From contig CBFCZU010000086.1 in assembly GCA_965602635.1 (NCBI GenBank), forward strand, positions 1-15,835: 15,835 nucleotides of DNA, read 5' to 3'. Both the position numbers and the translations under genes were made by a program. This DNA comes from CBFCZU01 sp965602635 (GTDB lineage Bacteria > Planctomycetota > Phycisphaerae > SM23-33). Positions 14,206-15,835 of this stretch are shown here, one piece after another; position 1 is the stretch's first letter, and each line of letters opens with the position of its first letter. The notes beneath the pieces are model-generated. The model did no database searches and was not told where the DNA came from. It saw only the letters and a program-made list of their open reading frames with translations.

Positions 14206-15654
14206 TTATTCCCCCCGGGCGTCCCTGATCAGGTGCTTCCTGGCCTTGAGCTTGAAAGGCCCGTCCACTTCGACCGTCACGGTGAACGGTCCGGCCGTCC
14301 CCTCCGGCGCCCACCACTCCACGCCCTTTCTGCGGCTCTCGCCCCTGCCCCCCCACTGTCCGGCCACTTCGAAGCTCTGGTCGTACTCGCCGTCGCTGCT
14401 GCGGATGCGGATCCTGGGCTTGACCGTCGCGGACCCGGGCACCTGGGCCGCCAGGGGGCTCTGGACCAGATACAGCCTTTCCCCGCGCCGGCCTCTGATG
14501 CCGCCGGAAACGGTATGGTGCCCTTCCTTCCCGATCACGGACAGGAACCCCACCACGGGCTCGCCCACGTCCAGCAGCTTGGGCTTCTTGTCCGGCTTTA
14601 GCACCAGGGGCGCCGTGTCGTGGGTGAGGCGGCCGGTCAGTTGCCATTCGCCTGCGGCCTCATCCTTGCGCCGCATCGTCCAGGACTCCACCCGGTGCCT
14701 GCCGGCAGGAAGCCACAGTGCACCCTTTTCCGCGCGCAGGTAGTAGGTTCCGGTCTCACCGTACACGACCAGCTCGGCCATGCCCTTGGGCAGGCTCACT
14801 GCCGCCATGGGCACGTCCTTAGCCGGGGTGAAACTGACCTTCGACCCGTCAGGGATCACATCAAGGCGGTACAGCACGCCGTCGATGTCGATGTACCTGC
14901 CGACCACGTACGTGACCCACTCGCCGCCGGTCTCGATCCGGATCCGGTCGCTGCCCTTGAAGTTCATGGACACGTCGTTGTAGCTTCCGTTGCCGCTGAA
15001 ATCGACCAGCGTGCATTTACGTTCTGCACCGCCGACCTCGACGGTACCCTCGCGCCATATTTCGGAGCGCGCGAAGACACTCCTTCCCCCGGAGCCGAAG
15101 AGGTACAGACCCAGCTTGTGCAAGGCCGGGCCCGACTTGCCGGGCAGCCCCAACTCCACGTGCCAGCCCCCGCCTGCCGGACCACCCCGGTTGATCGCCT
15201 CCTCGTCAGCCAGGCTGCCGTCGAAGTCGCTGTCCACCCAGAGCGTGTCGTGCGAACCGTCCTTGCCGGACTTGGCTATGGCCAGCAGCATTCTGCCCTT
15301 CTTCGTCCGGGGGCAGCGCCAGACGGCAAAGCGGACGTCTTCACCCATGCCGTCCGGCAGGGCCAGTCCCTTGGGGACAGTTCTCCTGGTCCGCATGCTC
15401 TGCCCGCTGACCCACCCGCCGGGAATGCCATACTCGTCGAGCGGCGATACACGGGCCTGTAGGTACTGCCACTGGGCCTCGGGCTTCTTGGCCCTCTCGC
15501 TACCGGCAGGCTTGGTAGAGGTCTTGTCCTTCGCCCCCTCAGCGGCTCGGGGCAGGCCCGCCGCGACCGCCAGCAGGAACACGACGGCGTGGGCGAACGC
15601 TCTCGGCAATTGAACTTCCGCTCGCACCGGGTCAGGTCCGCGCCGCTTGACCAT
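14206..15654 (-). CDS. Secreted protein with calcium-type loops, unknown function
   Basis: A 482-residue protein from ATG 15654. That start has GGAG 9 nt upstream and begins MVKRRGP; an ATG 21 nt further up (15675) lacks a Shine-Dalgarno. The N-terminus has an extended basic region and the hydrophobic core AFAHAVVFLLAVAAGL (19-34), an export signal with probable cleavage near residues 32-41. DSDFDGSLADEE (141-152) fits a 12-residue EF-hand loop (D1, D3, D5, G6, E12), and DFSGNGSYND (218-227) is a second acidic loop of the kind frequent in planctomycete secreted proteins, so calcium binding is likely. The rest is strand-rich, with many Gly and Lys, and has no catalytic motif that I recognise. 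It is monocistronic and ends 56 bp from the convergent lipoprotein. Confidence 0.83.
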   Translation of the reverse strand: MVKRRGPDPVRAEVQLPRAFAHAVVFLLAVAAGLPRAAEGAKDKTSTKPAGSERAKKPEAQWQYLQARVSPLDEYGIPGGWVSGQSMRTRRTVPKGLALPDGMGEDVRFAVWRCPRTKKGRMLLAIAKSGKDGSHDTLWVDSDFDGSLADEEAINRGGPAGGGWHVELGLPGKSGPALHKLGLYLFGSGGRSVFARSEIWREGTVEVGGAERKCTLVDFSGNGSYNDVSMNFKGSDRIRIETGGEWVTYVVGRYIDIDGVLYRLDVIPDGSKVSFTPAKDVPMAAVSLPKGMAELVVYGETGTYYLRAEKGALWLPAGRHRVESWTMRRKDEAAGEWQLTGRLTHDTAPLVLKPDKKPKLLDVGEPVVGFLSVIGKEGHHTVSGGIRGRRGERLYLVQSPLAAQVPGSATVKPRIRIRSSDGEYDQSFEVAGQWGGRGESRRKGVEWWAPEGTAGPFTVTVEVDGPFKLKARKHLIRDARGE

Positions 15655-15692
15655 CGAATAGCTCTCCCCGCACATCGGTATAATGCTTGCCC

Positions 15693-15707
15693 TGTGATTC
15701 GCTCACA
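15693..15707. promoter_or_regulatory. Inverted repeat TGTGA-N5-TCACA upstream of the calcium-loop protein
   Basis: Perfect 5-bp half sites spaced by 5 nt, about 40 nt upstream of the ATG at 15654. It resembles a CRP/FNR-family operator but is one base short of the usual 6-nt spacing. It may be chance. Confidence 0.25.
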
Positions 15708-15778
15708 CTCTATCGATCAAGACGCAGTCGGTCAACGCGAGTTCCCGCGGACGGCAGGAATTTTGGCGGCCGGCCCGC

Positions 15779-15835
15779 AGCTAGCCCGGATGTTGCACGA
15801 TGCGCGTGCAACATCCGCCCCACGGGCTTCGACGC
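15779..15835. repeat. Structured palindromic repeat, copy 2 (truncated by the window end)
   Basis: AGCTAGCCC is followed by the same 12-bp stem GGATGTTGCACG (15788-15799) and CGTGCAACATCC (15805-15816), then the GGGCTTCGACGC segment. It matches copy 1 (2683-2738) at 51 of 56 positions and in the same orientation. The loop differs at two of five bases while the stem is unchanged. The right half lies beyond the window. Confidence 0.85.

Noticed and set aside
15694..15835. Frame (+) from GTG after a perfect plus-strand TATAAT at 15679-15684, open to the window end
   Set aside because: It could be a leaderless start, but there is no -35, the frame enters the repeat, and the same TATAAT region serves as the leader of the minus-strand gene. 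Sequence past the window is needed.

Overview
The window is GC-rich, densely coded DNA of a Gram-negative-type bacterium. It is most likely a planctomycete (Planctomycetota, perhaps Phycisphaerae), with moderate confidence. The reasons are the many secreted or lipid-anchored proteins of no known function, the calcium-loop (DxDxDG, DxSGNGxYND) secreted protein, short monocistronic units in alternating orientation, and a structured repeat between genes. There is no rRNA, tRNA, CRISPR array, transposase or phage gene, and no marker gene that fixes the taxonomy.

Layout. 1-1469 (-) is the N-terminal 489 residues of an exported DUF3352-like protein cut by the window edge. Divergent from it, 1588-2583 (+) is a lipoprotein with an HEXXH metallopeptidase signature. 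2682-2878 is an array of hairpins bounded by repeated gctagcc/ggctag boxes; a second copy of its first 56 nt ends the window (15779-15835). 2883-4823 (+) is a GH36/melibiase-type glycoside hydrolase. Convergent with it are an asparagine-synthetase-like enzyme (4845-6653, -) and, 32 bp upstream of that in the same operon, an unrecognised 144-residue protein (6686-7120, -).

7428-7943 (+) is an unrecognised 171-residue protein behind a sigma70-like promoter. 8185-8307 (+) is a 40-residue lysine-repeat protein with an ideal Shine-Dalgarno and a 16-bp intrinsic terminator. Next come a ParA-type ATPase (8504-9442, +) and a VanZ-like membrane protein overlapping it by ATGA (9439-9837, +).

9863-11368 (-) is anthranilate synthase component I (trpE), without trpG next to it. 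11610-12638 (+) is the radical SAM enzyme AmrS. 12673-12750 (-) is a 25-residue Arg/Lys protein with its own consensus-like promoter and Shine-Dalgarno. 12926-14149 (+) is a lipoprotein with beta-sandwich-like segments, convergent with a secreted protein with calcium-type loops (14206-15654, -).

The genes do not form one pathway: this is a mixed housekeeping and cell-envelope region. The items most worth pursuing are the structured repeat, the two tiny highly basic proteins with strong expression signals, the asparagine synthetase whose glutaminase pocket looks eroded, and the ParA-VanZ pair with a possible leaderless start.
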